Positions 17,914 through 26,309 of a stretch of 34,349 nucleotides of DNA are shown piece by piece; position 1 is the first letter of the stretch; every line of letters begins with the position of its first letter. Source of the DNA: Fusobacteriaceae bacterium (lineage in GTDB: Bacteria > Fusobacteriota > Fusobacteriia > Fusobacteriales > Fusobacteriaceae); the NCBI GenBank assembly GCA_031289425.1, contig JAITPM010000111.1:1-34349 (forward strand), written 5' to 3'. The translations under genes and the position numbers were made by a program. The notes under the pieces were generated by a model. The model did no database searches, had not been told where the DNA came from, and saw nothing but the letters and a program-made list of their open reading frames with translations.

Positions 17914-18915
17914 GTGGAAAATGTAGTTATTTTGGGTGCCGGAAGTTGGGGAAGTGCATTGGGAATTCTGTTGGGATGGAATGGACATAAGGTCAAGATA
18001 TGGGATTATAAAAAAGATAGAGCAGAGCAAATAGAGAAAGAAAGAGAGAATAAAAGGTATTTGCCGAATATAAAACTTCCGGATAATTTACATTTTACGG
18101 GAGAAACGGAAGGGCTTTTAAAAAATGTTAAATATATTATATTTTCTGTCCCTTCTCAAAAACTTAGGGAAGTAGTAAAAAAATTCTCCAATCAAATATC
18201 TGATAATGCTATCATGGTAAACACGGCCAAGGGAATAGAAATATCCACCGGAATGCGGTTGTCGGAAGTAATTAAAGATGAAATTTTTGGAAAATATCAT
18301 AAAAATATAGTGGTTCTCTCAGGTCCCACTCATGCGGAGGAGGTAGCACTGGGTCTCCCCAGTACGATTGTCGCTTCCGGAGAGATAAGTAGAGCCAAAA
18401 AGATACAAAAATTATTAAATTCAGATAGCTTTAGAGTGTATTTAAATGATGATATGATGGGTGTGGAACTGGGGGGTGCAGTAAAAAATTGTCTGGCAAT
18501 AGGAGCAGGGATATCTGATGGATTGGGGTATGGAGATAACACAAAGGCTGCTATTATTACGAGAGGAATAGCTGAAATGGGAAGGTATGGTAAAGAATTG
18601 GGAGCTAAAGATATCACATTCTCAGGACTTAGCGGAATAGGAGACTTGGTAGTAACTTGTACGAGTAAACACAGTAGAAATAGGCATGTGGGAGAATTAC
18701 TCGGAAAAGGTGAAAAAATAGATAAAATTTTATCTGATATGGTGATGGTTGCGGAGGGTGTACCGACAATAAAAGCAATACATGAAAGTGCTAAAAAATT
18801 AGGTGTTTCTATGCCTTTGATAGAGGGAATATACTCTGTAATATATAAGAATGCTGATGTTAAGAGTATTGTGACGGGTCTTATGAGACGAGCTACTAAA
18901 GAAGAATTTTATTAA
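17914..18915 (+). CDS. gpsA: Glycerol-3-phosphate dehydrogenase [NAD(P)+]
   Basis: A 333-residue soluble enzyme that reduces dihydroxyacetone phosphate to sn-glycerol-3-phosphate. It has the dinucleotide-binding loop GAGSWGSA (8-15), a VPSQ-containing second strand region, LSGPTHAEEV, the catalytic lysine in GGAVKNCLAIGAG, and GDNTKAAIITRG and GLSGIGDLVVTC in the C-terminal domain. The start is GTG, supported by a strong AAGGAGGG. It supplies glycerol-3-phosphate to PlsY, encoded nine bases upstream. Confidence 0.95.
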   Translation: MENVVILGAGSWGSALGILLGWNGHKVKIWDYKKDRAEQIEKERENKRYLPNIKLPDNLHFTGETEGLLKNVKYIIFSVPSQKLREVVKKFSNQISDNAIMVNTAKGIEISTGMRLSEVIKDEIFGKYHKNIVVLSGPTHAEEVALGLPSTIVASGEISRAKKIQKLLNSDSFRVYLNDDMMGVELGGAVKNCLAIGAGISDGLGYGDNTKAAIITRGIAEMGRYGKELGAKDITFSGLSGIGDLVVTCTSKHSRNRHVGELLGKGEKIDKILSDMVMVAEGVPTIKAIHESAKKLGVSMPLIEGIYSVIYKNADVKSIVTGLMRRATKEEFY

Positions 18916-18933
18916 TGAGAAAAGAGGTATCTT

Positions 18934-19755
18934 ATGGAAGAACGGGATCTTATTTCTCTTTATCTGGAAGATATAAGAAAATACAAAGTCTTGGATAAAG
19001 AGGAAGAATTTGAATTATTAATAAAAATAGAAAGTGGAGATGTTGAAGCTAAAAATCAACTTATTTTATCTAATTTAAGATTGGTTGTAAATATTGCCAA
19101 AGGATATACAAAAAAAGGAATGAGTTTTATAGATCTCATAAGTGAGGGAAATTTTGGACTTATACATGCTATCGAAAAATTTGATAGCAGTAAAGGATTC
19201 AGGTTTTCTACTTATGCTGTGTGGTGGATAAAACAAGCAATTAGTAAAGCTGTTATTAATAAGGGGCGGGATATAAGGATTCCGTCCTATAGATATGATT
19301 TGCTAAATAGGGTAAATAGGTATATAATGTCTAAGGTGAAAGAAGATGGTTTCTATCCTTCAATAGAAAACATATCCAATGAATTGGATATAAATCAAGA
19401 TAAGGTCGAAAAAATATTACTGGATTTTCAAGACACCATGTCATTGAATATGTCTATTGGGGATGATATATTTTTGGAAGACACACTTATAAATGATGAT
19501 ACCGGTTCTTTGGAGGACAAGGTTATAGAAGAAATCGGAAGAAGACAGATAATCGATATGGTCAATGGACTGAATGATAGAGAAAAAGAAATTTTAAAAT
19601 TGCGATTTGGACTTGACGGATATGAAATACACACGTTAGAAGAGATAGGACTTGAATTCAATATAACCAGAGAACGTGTAAGACAAATAGAAAAAAGAAC
19701 GTTACAAAAACTTAGAACAAAATATTCCAAGGAATTAGAGGACAGAATTTTATAA
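18934..19755 (+). CDS. Sigma-70 family RNA polymerase sigma factor, short (group 2-like)
   Basis: A 273-residue sigma factor with region 1.2 (about 4-36, SLYLEDIRKYKVLDKEEE), regions 2.1-2.4 (44-110, including FSTYAVWWIKQAISKAV), region 3 (~112-165) and region 4 with a helix-turn-helix (TLEEIGLEFNITRERVRQIE, 234-253). It lacks region 1.1 and the long non-conserved insert of a primary RpoD, so it looks like an RpoS/RpoH-style alternative or a very compact primary factor. Which of these cannot be decided here. The ATG has AGAGG upstream. It lies 18 bases after gpsA and 70 bases before dnaN. Confidence 0.88.
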   Translation: MEERDLISLYLEDIRKYKVLDKEEEFELLIKIESGDVEAKNQLILSNLRLVVNIAKGYTKKGMSFIDLISEGNFGLIHAIEKFDSSKGFRFSTYAVWWIKQAISKAVINKGRDIRIPSYRYDLLNRVNRYIMSKVKEDGFYPSIENISNELDINQDKVEKILLDFQDTMSLNMSIGDDIFLEDTLINDDTGSLEDKVIEEIGRRQIIDMVNGLNDREKEILKLRFGLDGYEIHTLEEIGLEFNITRERVRQIEKRTLQKLRTKYSKELEDRIL

Positions 19756-19825
19756 CAAACAATTTAATTATTAATGTTTTCTCAAAACATAAGAAAACTA
19801 AAAATAGATCCTAGGAGGAAGAAAA

Positions 19826-21070
19826 GTGATATTAAAAATTAATAGGGAAAATTTTTTAAATGGTATAAAGACAGTAGAGAAGGCAATAGTTGAAAATAAA
19901 GTGAAACCTATTATTTCGTGTGTATACATGGACGCAGGGAAAAATGAATTATTGTTCTGTGGAACTAATTTAGAGACTACTATTATTACAATGATTCCTT
20001 GTGATGATATTATAGAAGGGGGAAGAATAGTTTTTCAGCATCATATGGTGGCAGAATATCTAAATGAGCTAAATGATGTGGATATAACTTTGAGTATAAA
20101 TGAAGATAATAATCTTTTGATTGAAAATGAGGATTCTTCATCAGAATTTGCATTGATGAACGCTGATGACTATCCAGCATTACCGGTAGACATAAATTTT
20201 GATGAAAAAGTTGAAAATTTTAGCACTTCTGCTAGGACATTGGCAGATGTATTGGAAAAAGTAAAATTTTCAGCATCTGTTTCTCCTGAAAATGTATCCA
20301 TCAATTGTGTAAGGATGGAAAGTGAAGGAAACACTATAAAATTCATATCTACAGACACGTTTAGATTGACGTATTTAGAAAGCGAAATGGATAAAATAAA
20401 TGAGCCAATAAACTTGAGCATTCCATTTTCTACTGTGGATTCTTTAGTAAAATTATTTAGAAATAACGAAGATTTAGAAGTGAAATTTTATTGGATGGAT
20501 GGAAAAATATTCTTTAAATTGGGATATACATTGACAATAAGTAGAGTCGTAGATATGACTTTCCCAAATTATAGAGCTATTTTAGAAAGTGGAAAATACG
20601 ATAAAAAATTAACAATAAAAAATAGTGAATTTTCTAAAATATTAAAAAGGGTGTCAATATTTGTGAGAAATAGTCAAGAGGCCAAATATGGGGCAACTAT
20701 TACATTTTCCGGCTCATCAATGGTAATAGAAGGAGCAAACGATATAGCGAAAATTAGTGAATCTGCCGAAGTCAATTTTATTGGAGATCCTATAAAAATT
20801 GCACTTAATGCTAAATTTATATTAGATTTTGTACAAAATTTGGATAAGGAAGATAATATTTCTATGGAATTAGTAAGTTCTGCGAATTCTGTCAAAATCA
20901 CAAGTGGATTTGAATCTCATAAAAACCGCCAAATTATTGGTAGTTCGGAAAATGATAAAGAAATTGAAAATAATGAAGAAAAAGAAACAGAGAAAAAAGA
21001 AGTTACACCTTATTTTACGGAGAAAAAATATATTTATATAGTAATGCCATTATCATTAAAAAATAAATAG
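19826..21070 (+). CDS. dnaN: DNA polymerase III sliding clamp (beta subunit)
   Basis: A 414-residue protein of the DnaN family, the ring that tethers the replicative polymerase to DNA. Three clamp domains can be followed: ~1-120, 125-245 (with STDTFRLTY and an ADDYPALP-type strand before it) and 250-414 (FPNYRAILES, NAKFILDFVQ). It ends with YIYIVMPLSL, the family's terminal strand. An acidic/Lys-rich insertion of about 25 residues (ENDKEIENNEEKETEKKE) sits just before this strand. The start is GTG with AGGAGG upstream. It is not beside dnaA, its usual neighbour; a second clamp paralogue elsewhere is possible. Confidence 0.88.
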   Translation: MILKINRENFLNGIKTVEKAIVENKVKPIISCVYMDAGKNELLFCGTNLETTIITMIPCDDIIEGGRIVFQHHMVAEYLNELNDVDITLSINEDNNLLIENEDSSSEFALMNADDYPALPVDINFDEKVENFSTSARTLADVLEKVKFSASVSPENVSINCVRMESEGNTIKFISTDTFRLTYLESEMDKINEPINLSIPFSTVDSLVKLFRNNEDLEVKFYWMDGKIFFKLGYTLTISRVVDMTFPNYRAILESGKYDKKLTIKNSEFSKILKRVSIFVRNSQEAKYGATITFSGSSMVIEGANDIAKISESAEVNFIGDPIKIALNAKFILDFVQNLDKEDNISMELVSSANSVKITSGFESHKNRQIIGSSENDKEIENNEEKETEKKEVTPYFTEKKYIYIVMPLSLKNK

Positions 21071-21113
21071 AGAAATTATCAAAAATCAAAGTATATGTCA
21101 AAATAAGTGATAG

Positions 21114-21140
21114 AAATGCGGAATATTTTTCCGCATTTTA
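21114..21140 (+). terminator. Terminator after dnaN
   Basis: AAATGCGGA (21114-21122) pairs perfectly with TCCGCATTT (21130-21138) around a seven-base loop. The T tract after it is short, so efficiency is uncertain. Confidence 0.65.
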
Positions 21141-21213
21141 TAATGATAAAAATTATTTTGAAAATGAGATATTCTTCTTTATATTTACTCATAGGAAAAT
21201 AACATAAAAAGTA

Positions 21214-21243
21214 TAGACAAATGGGCAAAAATAGTGCTATAAT
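21214..21243 (+). promoter_or_regulatory. Promoter of the DUF116-TPR-TonB block
   Basis: TAGACA (21214-21219), 18-base spacer, extended -10 TGCTATAAT (21235-21243). It is closely similar to the HsdR-like promoter (shared TATAGACAA at the -35). Confidence 0.75.
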
Positions 21244-21273
21244 TTATATAAATCAAAATAAGAGGGGAAAAAT

Positions 21274-21816
21274 GTGGAGAAGATTTTTACAAGATTGAAA
21301 TATGGCTTTTATTACGCTTTATATGTAATCAGTGAAATAGGTAAAGAAAATAACCATAAAGATATGAATAAAATTGCATCACATTTTATAAAATATAATA
21401 ATAATAAAATAATAAAGAAATATACTGATAAAAAAATAGATGGTAGTAAAATTCTAATATTATTACCGCATTGTTTACAAAATAGCCTATGTTTGTTTAG
21501 AATTACAGTAAATATTGATAACTGTAAAACATGTGGAAAATGTGTAATAGGAACTTTAAAAAAATTATCTGAAAAATATGGCGTCAAAATAAAAGTGGCC
21601 ACCGGCGGCACTTTAGCCAGAAAATATATAAAAGAAATAAAGGCAAAATTGGTAATAGCCGTAGCTTGTAAGAGAGACCTGATGTCTGGTGTATGCGATG
21701 CTATACCAATGGATGTATATGGAGTGTTCAATGAAATAATTAACGAACCATGTACTGATACAAGTGTTTCAACTGAGAAAATAGAAGAGTTTTTAGAAAT
21801 GGTATGCAAGAGATAA
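21274..21816 (+). CDS. DUF116 family cysteine-rich protein
   Basis: A 180-residue protein with the DUF116 pattern: LLPHCLQ (63-69), a CxxCxxC cluster C84/C87/C90 in DNCKTCGKC, VATGGTLARK (108-117), VACKRDLMSG (130-139) and EPCTDTSV (159-166). Eight cysteines suggest a metal or Fe-S site, but the biochemical role of the family is not known to me. The N-terminal ~50 residues are basic and not conserved. The start is GTG at 21274; an overlapping ATG at 21272 is in another frame and stops after eight codons. It is first in the block that runs into the TPR and TonB genes, with its own promoter. Confidence 0.85.
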   Translation: MEKIFTRLKYGFYYALYVISEIGKENNHKDMNKIASHFIKYNNNKIIKKYTDKKIDGSKILILLPHCLQNSLCLFRITVNIDNCKTCGKCVIGTLKKLSEKYGVKIKVATGGTLARKYIKEIKAKLVIAVACKRDLMSGVCDAIPMDVYGVFNEIINEPCTDTSVSTEKIEEFLEMVCKR

Positions 21817-21857
21817 AAACATACAATTATAATTTACAATAACGTATTGGAGGATAT

Positions 21858-24695
21858 ATGAAAAAAATAATTTTAATTCTAATGATATTTTTTGGAATAA
21901 GTACTTATTTGTTTGCTAATGAAAGAGATGACCTGGCATACCTAGATGAATTATACAGTCAAAAGAAATTCTCTCTTGCGATAGAAGAATCGAATAGATT
22001 CGTATCAACGTATCCAGAGTCTAGAAATATAGCAAAAATATTGGAAAGACTTGCTAAGACTTATTTTTTAAATGATGACTATAAAAATACTATCAGAGTT
22101 TTCAAAATGTATTTAGAAAATGGAAAAATTACTAATGTGAATGAGGTTAATTATTACTTAATGCGGTCATATGCTTCTATCGGAGACAAAAAAGAAAGTG
22201 ATTATTATTTATTATTAATAGATAGAAATAATGATTATTATGCAAGAGGGTTGTATGAAGTCGGAATGGAATATGTAGAACGTGAAGACTATGTCAATGC
22301 TCAGAAAAAACTAAACGAAGTGGTTATGATGGGAGCTAGGTATAAAACTGACGCTTTATTGGGTCTGGCACTCATGTCCTATAACAACAAACAATATAGT
22401 AATGCCTTGGTATATTTGGATCAACTTGGGACTATTAGATCAAGTGACAAAAATTATATAATAGTAAATTATTTATATGGAAGTATTTATAGTAGGAGTA
22501 ATAATCTAGCAGATGCAATTACTAGATTTAAAAATGTAGTATCTAGAGATTCGACTAGTAGTTATGGAAAGAGATCTCTCACTTCTTTGATAGATGCATA
22601 TATAAAGACAGGAAATGACAAAGAAGTAGAGGAACTTTTGGGAAATGTTAAAAATACAAAGGATAAAGATGAGATATCAATAGTACTAGGGGATAGTTAT
22701 GCGGATAAAGGTAATTATTCGAAAGCCGTAGAATATTATGGAAAAGTAATCGACACTAAAAACTTGCAGGCTATATATGGAATGGGCTATTCTTATTATA
22801 AATTGGGAAGAAACCAAGATGCACAAAGATATTTTGAAAGACTAAATAATACTTCCTATTATTCTAAAGCGCTTTTTTATATTTTTTCTACAGATTATAA
22901 ATTAAAAAATTATAAAAAAATTCTAAATAATAGAAATATTCCGAATAAAGTAAAAATATCAAAATCAGACAGTGATAATATCAAAGAAATTATAGCAAAT
23001 GCGGCCTATGAATTAGGTGATTTTAATTTAGCCATTAATTATTATAAAGATATTTATACAAAGACGCAATCTAAAGAAAATTTATATAAGATAATTGTTG
23101 CAACAGCTAAGAACAATGATGTAGCAGGCTTGGAAAAAGCATTTAATGAATTTAACAAGGCATATCCTGATGATACAGTATACAAGCAAAGAAATTACAA
23201 TGCTATGGGATCTACATACTATAATAAAAACAGAATAGATGATGCTATTAACGTATATAAAAAATATTTGAATGGTAATAAAGACAAAAAAATGTTAAGT
23301 AATCTAATAGCTATGTTATTAAATGGTAAAAAATACAATGAACTATTAGTTTATTTGGATATGGATGATGATACTTTAGATAACAGATATTTGAAAGGTA
23401 TCGCTAATATCGGAATTGCTGATTATCAAAAAGCAGATAAAATTTTTGGAGATCTCTTAAAAAATTCCGGAATAGCAGCAGAATTAGCGATAAAAGTAAA
23501 ATTTAACCAAGTAAGAAATTATTTCTTATGGGGAAAATATCAGGAGGCAATAAATATTGGTGAAGAGTATTTAACAATTGAAAATGCGCCTGACAAAGAA
23601 GAAATAATTGACAAAATAGGTGTAAGTTATTTCAGATTGGATAATTTCGCAAAGAGTAGAGAAATTTATGAAAAATTATTATCTTATGAAAAATCAGCTG
23701 AATACGCTATGTTTCAGATAGCAGAAGGCTATTATGGAGAAAAAAAATTACAAGAAGCCAGAGAAGCGTATAAGGCTGTATATGATAAATACCCAGATGG
23801 TGGTTATTCAGAACAGGCATATTATTGGTATCTAAATACTTTGGCTAATATGGGAGATATGGGAGCCTTCAATAATGAAAGTGGGCTATTCTTAGAAAAA
23901 TATCCAAAAAGCCAATTGAAAGATAATGTTTTGATGTTATCAGGGGCAGTCTATGAATATTTGAAAAATAATGATAAAGCTATAGAGTATTATGAAAATC
24001 TATATAATACATCAAAGACTGCAAATATAAAAAACAATGCGGCTGAAAGAATACTTGAAATATTATTGATAAATGAACAATTAGATAGGGCTAAAAAATT
24101 TGTTGAGAAACTTCCAAATGATGAAATGAAGACATATTATGTTTCAATGATATATGCAAGAGAAAATAATAGTGAAGCAGCTTTTAAAGAACATGAAAAA
24201 TTAAAAAACAGCAAAAAATATGGAGATTATGGATATTTAAATATAGGAACATATTATTTTGTGAAAAAAAATTATGAAAATGCGAGACAAAATTATCAAA
24301 AGGCTCTAGATTTTGAAAATAGTAAATATAAAGATTTGGCAATGTATCAAATGGCTGCATGTGATGAATTTGAAAATAAATTTGAAGATGCATTCAGAGG
24401 GTATTCAAAATGTTATATGCTGTATATTGGTAATTACAGCCAAGTTGCAAAAATAAAGGCAGGTCAAATGGCTGAAAAAATTGGTAAGGAAGCAGAAGCT
24501 AGAAATATTTATAAAGAATTGTATCAATTGGGAGAGGAAATAAATAAAAAAGAATACAAAGAATTTGTATTAGAAAGAATGGTATATTATTCGGCTAAAT
24601 CTAATTTGAAAGATGATGCAAAAAAATATATAGGTGAACTCGAAAAAATAAATAAAGAATTGGCATTAAAATGTTCTGAATATTTAAAAAACTAA
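21858..24695 (+). CDS. Large exported tetratricopeptide-repeat protein
   Basis: A 945-residue protein with a signal sequence (about 1-20, ending LFA before NERDD) and then TPR-like helical pairs along its whole length. Recognisable units include AVEYYGKVIDTKNLQAIYGMGYSYYKLGR and AREAYKAVYDKYPDGG. The N-terminal part resembles the BamD/YbgF style of periplasmic TPR proteins. No catalytic domain is seen. It lies just upstream of a small exported protein and exbB-exbD-tonB, with gaps of 26-86 bases, so a periplasmic scaffold for that envelope machine is the best inference. GGAGG precedes the ATG. Confidence 0.82.
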   Translation: MKKIILILMIFFGISTYLFANERDDLAYLDELYSQKKFSLAIEESNRFVSTYPESRNIAKILERLAKTYFLNDDYKNTIRVFKMYLENGKITNVNEVNYYLMRSYASIGDKKESDYYLLLIDRNNDYYARGLYEVGMEYVEREDYVNAQKKLNEVVMMGARYKTDALLGLALMSYNNKQYSNALVYLDQLGTIRSSDKNYIIVNYLYGSIYSRSNNLADAITRFKNVVSRDSTSSYGKRSLTSLIDAYIKTGNDKEVEELLGNVKNTKDKDEISIVLGDSYADKGNYSKAVEYYGKVIDTKNLQAIYGMGYSYYKLGRNQDAQRYFERLNNTSYYSKALFYIFSTDYKLKNYKKILNNRNIPNKVKISKSDSDNIKEIIANAAYELGDFNLAINYYKDIYTKTQSKENLYKIIVATAKNNDVAGLEKAFNEFNKAYPDDTVYKQRNYNAMGSTYYNKNRIDDAINVYKKYLNGNKDKKMLSNLIAMLLNGKKYNELLVYLDMDDDTLDNRYLKGIANIGIADYQKADKIFGDLLKNSGIAAELAIKVKFNQVRNYFLWGKYQEAINIGEEYLTIENAPDKEEIIDKIGVSYFRLDNFAKSREIYEKLLSYEKSAEYAMFQIAEGYYGEKKLQEAREAYKAVYDKYPDGGYSEQAYYWYLNTLANMGDMGAFNNESGLFLEKYPKSQLKDNVLMLSGAVYEYLKNNDKAIEYYENLYNTSKTANIKNNAAERILEILLINEQLDRAKKFVEKLPNDEMKTYYVSMIYARENNSEAAFKEHEKLKNSKKYGDYGYLNIGTYYFVKKNYENARQNYQKALDFENSKYKDLAMYQMAACDEFENKFEDAFRGYSKCYMLYIGNYSQVAKIKAGQMAEKIGKEAEARNIYKELYQLGEEINKKEYKEFVLERMVYYSAKSNLKDDAKKYIGELEKINKELALKCSEYLKN

Positions 24696-24721
24696 AAAAC
24701 ATTGTCTAGGAGGTATGAAAA

Positions 24722-25084
24722 ATGAAAAAATTTATATTGAGTTTGTTCTTAGTTGGCTATATAGCATCTTACGCTGCAGGAGGGGTGGTAATACCATCTA
24801 TAGATAAGGAAATAGTCGGAGTAAATAAAGAACAATTGGAAGAAAAGAGTCTTTCTACTGAGGATGTCGATATAGATAATAGCCGTATGGATACCAATTC
24901 TTCTGAAAGATTTATTACTGGCAAAGAAGCATCTTCTGAAAAAATACAAGTAATACAAAGAGACAAAAGTAGATTGTCGAATGAGGTATCAATAACTGCC
25001 CCTAAAGAAAAAAAGAAAAGCGGGGGAGCTTTAAAGTGGATAATAGGTGCTATTGGGGTTGCGGCTTTGGTCATAGCATTATAG
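24722..25084 (+). CDS. Small exported protein with C-terminal membrane helix, unknown
   Basis: A 120-residue protein not recognised. It has a signal-like N-terminus (1-19, FILSLFLVGYIASYAAG), a polar, Ser/Glu/Lys-rich middle and a C-terminal hydrophobic helix (about 103-119) preceded by a basic KEKKKS patch. If the signal is cleaved, it would be anchored by its tail. AGGAGG lies before the ATG. Its place between the TPR protein and exbB suggests an accessory part of the same envelope complex, which is inference from position. Confidence 0.6.
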   Translation: MKKFILSLFLVGYIASYAAGGVVIPSIDKEIVGVNKEQLEEKSLSTEDVDIDNSRMDTNSSERFITGKEASSEKIQVIQRDKSRLSNEVSITAPKEKKKSGGALKWIIGAIGVAALVIAL

Positions 25085-25132
25085 ATGTAATAAAAGATAT
25101 TTTTTTAAATATCATAAAGAAGGAGAAGAATT

Positions 25133-25741
25133 ATGTATTGGGTAAAAAGTGGCGGAATATTAATGTATTTTATAATAGCGATGTCAATAATAGGTATTAC
25201 GGTAATTATTGAACGCCTTGTATATTTTAAAGTAAAAGAAAGAGATAATACAGGGGAGATAACTCCTGCTATAAAAAAATATATAGAAAAAGGATCAATA
25301 AAAGAAGCGGTACTTGCTTTGGATAAAGAAAAAAGTTCTAGTTCCAGGGTATTGTGTGATGTCCTTATTTATTACTATAAAACTAAAAATTCTAATGCTA
25401 TCGCATTGGATGAGAAAGCAAAAGAATGTGCAATGGCACATTTGCCGGGAATAGAAAGGAATATGTGGATGCTTTCGTTGGTTGCTAATGCGACTCCACT
25501 TTTGGGATTGCTGGGAACTGTATTCGGCATGATAAAGTGTTTTCACGCAGTATCAATTCATGGGACAGGGGATGCGTCTATATTGGCAATAGGGATATCT
25601 GAGGCTCTTATAACTACGGCGGCCGGATTAATAGCTGCTATACCGGCGTTATTTTTCTATAATTATTTTAATAAGAAAATTGATGAAATAGTTAGTTATA
25701 TAGAGAAGAATTCTGCCGAACTTGTTAATATTTTTAGATAG
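25133..25741 (+). CDS. exbB: ExbB/TolQ/MotA-family proton channel subunit
   Basis: A 202-residue inner-membrane protein that, with ExbD, uses the proton gradient to energise TonB. Three membrane segments occur at about 8-28, 113-137 and 154-176. The family signatures TPLLGLLGTVFGMI (121-134) and GISEALITTAAGLIAAIPA (154-172, with the conserved TT) are intact. The length is that of compact ExbB proteins. AAGGAG precedes the ATG. The exbD gene follows after a 98-base gap that contains a REP-like palindrome. ExbB and TolQ cannot be told apart fully by sequence; a downstream tonB favours ExbB. Confidence 0.9.
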   Translation: MYWVKSGGILMYFIIAMSIIGITVIIERLVYFKVKERDNTGEITPAIKKYIEKGSIKEAVLALDKEKSSSSRVLCDVLIYYYKTKNSNAIALDEKAKECAMAHLPGIERNMWMLSLVANATPLLGLLGTVFGMIKCFHAVSIHGTGDASILAIGISEALITTAAGLIAAIPALFFYNYFNKKIDEIVSYIEKNSAELVNIFR

Positions 25742-25777
25742 TGTGGTTTAATGATATTGTTTAAATGAAATTTACGA

Positions 25778-25797
25778 GGGCGCAATCATACGCCCCT
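25778..25797. repeat. REP-like palindrome, copy 1 (variant)
   Basis: GGGCGCAATCATACGCCC followed by CTA. The reverse strand reads TAGGGGCGTATGATTGCGCCC, sharing the TAGGGG(C/T)GT start with the copies at 27232 and 30640. It lies between exbB and exbD, is far richer in GC than its surroundings, and has five-base-pair outer arms. Confidence 0.5.
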
Positions 25798-25839
25798 ATG
25801 AAAGAATAGATAAAACATATTTATCATATGGAGAAAAAG

Positions 25840-26277
25840 ATGAAACTAGAAAGAAAAATAAGAAAAACTAATAGGGAATTAATAATGAATATAACGCCCC
25901 TTATAGACGTTGTATTTTTGCTTTTGATATTTTTCTTAGTTGCAACAACTTTTGAAGATTTCACTAGTGGAATCAAAATTGATTTGCCTAAATCCAGTAT
26001 TAAGGAAATAAAAGAAATTAGTGGTATCCAAGTAATGGTTTTGGCAAATAAAGATATAGTTTTGAATTATAATGAAAAAGGCAAAGTTGTTCAATTAAAA
26101 GTAAAAAAAGGTACATTAAAAAAAGAAGTAACAGATAAATTAGCTGTAAGCAATAAAAAAAATGTCTTGATAAGTGCTGATAAAAAAATTGATTATGGAT
26201 TTCTAGTAGATATAATGACTGTGGTAAGGGAAGCCGGAGCTACATCGTTGGATATGGATACATCAGAATTAAAATAG
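25840..26277 (+). CDS. exbD: ExbD/TolR-family energy transducer subunit
   Basis: A 145-residue protein with a short basic cytoplasmic N-terminus, one membrane helix (about 19-37) carrying the essential aspartate D23 in ITPLIDVVFLLLIFF, and a periplasmic domain that ends in the VVREAGATSLDM-type terminal helix/strand. It partners ExbB. An ATG at 25828 would add four residues but has no ribosome site; the ATG at 25840 has GGAG six bases before it and is preferred. Confidence 0.9.
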   Translation: MKLERKIRKTNRELIMNITPLIDVVFLLLIFFLVATTFEDFTSGIKIDLPKSSIKEIKEISGIQVMVLANKDIVLNYNEKGKVVQLKVKKGTLKKEVTDKLAVSNKKNVLISADKKIDYGFLVDIMTVVREAGATSLDMDTSELK

Positions 26278-26309
26278 AAATGGTTTTCTCTATAAAGGAG
26301 GTGGGGTAA

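Noticed and set aside
19776-19798. Hairpin GTTTTCT...AGAAAAC between the sigma factor and dnaN
   Set aside because: A weak seven-base stem followed by A rather than T residues, so not a terminator.
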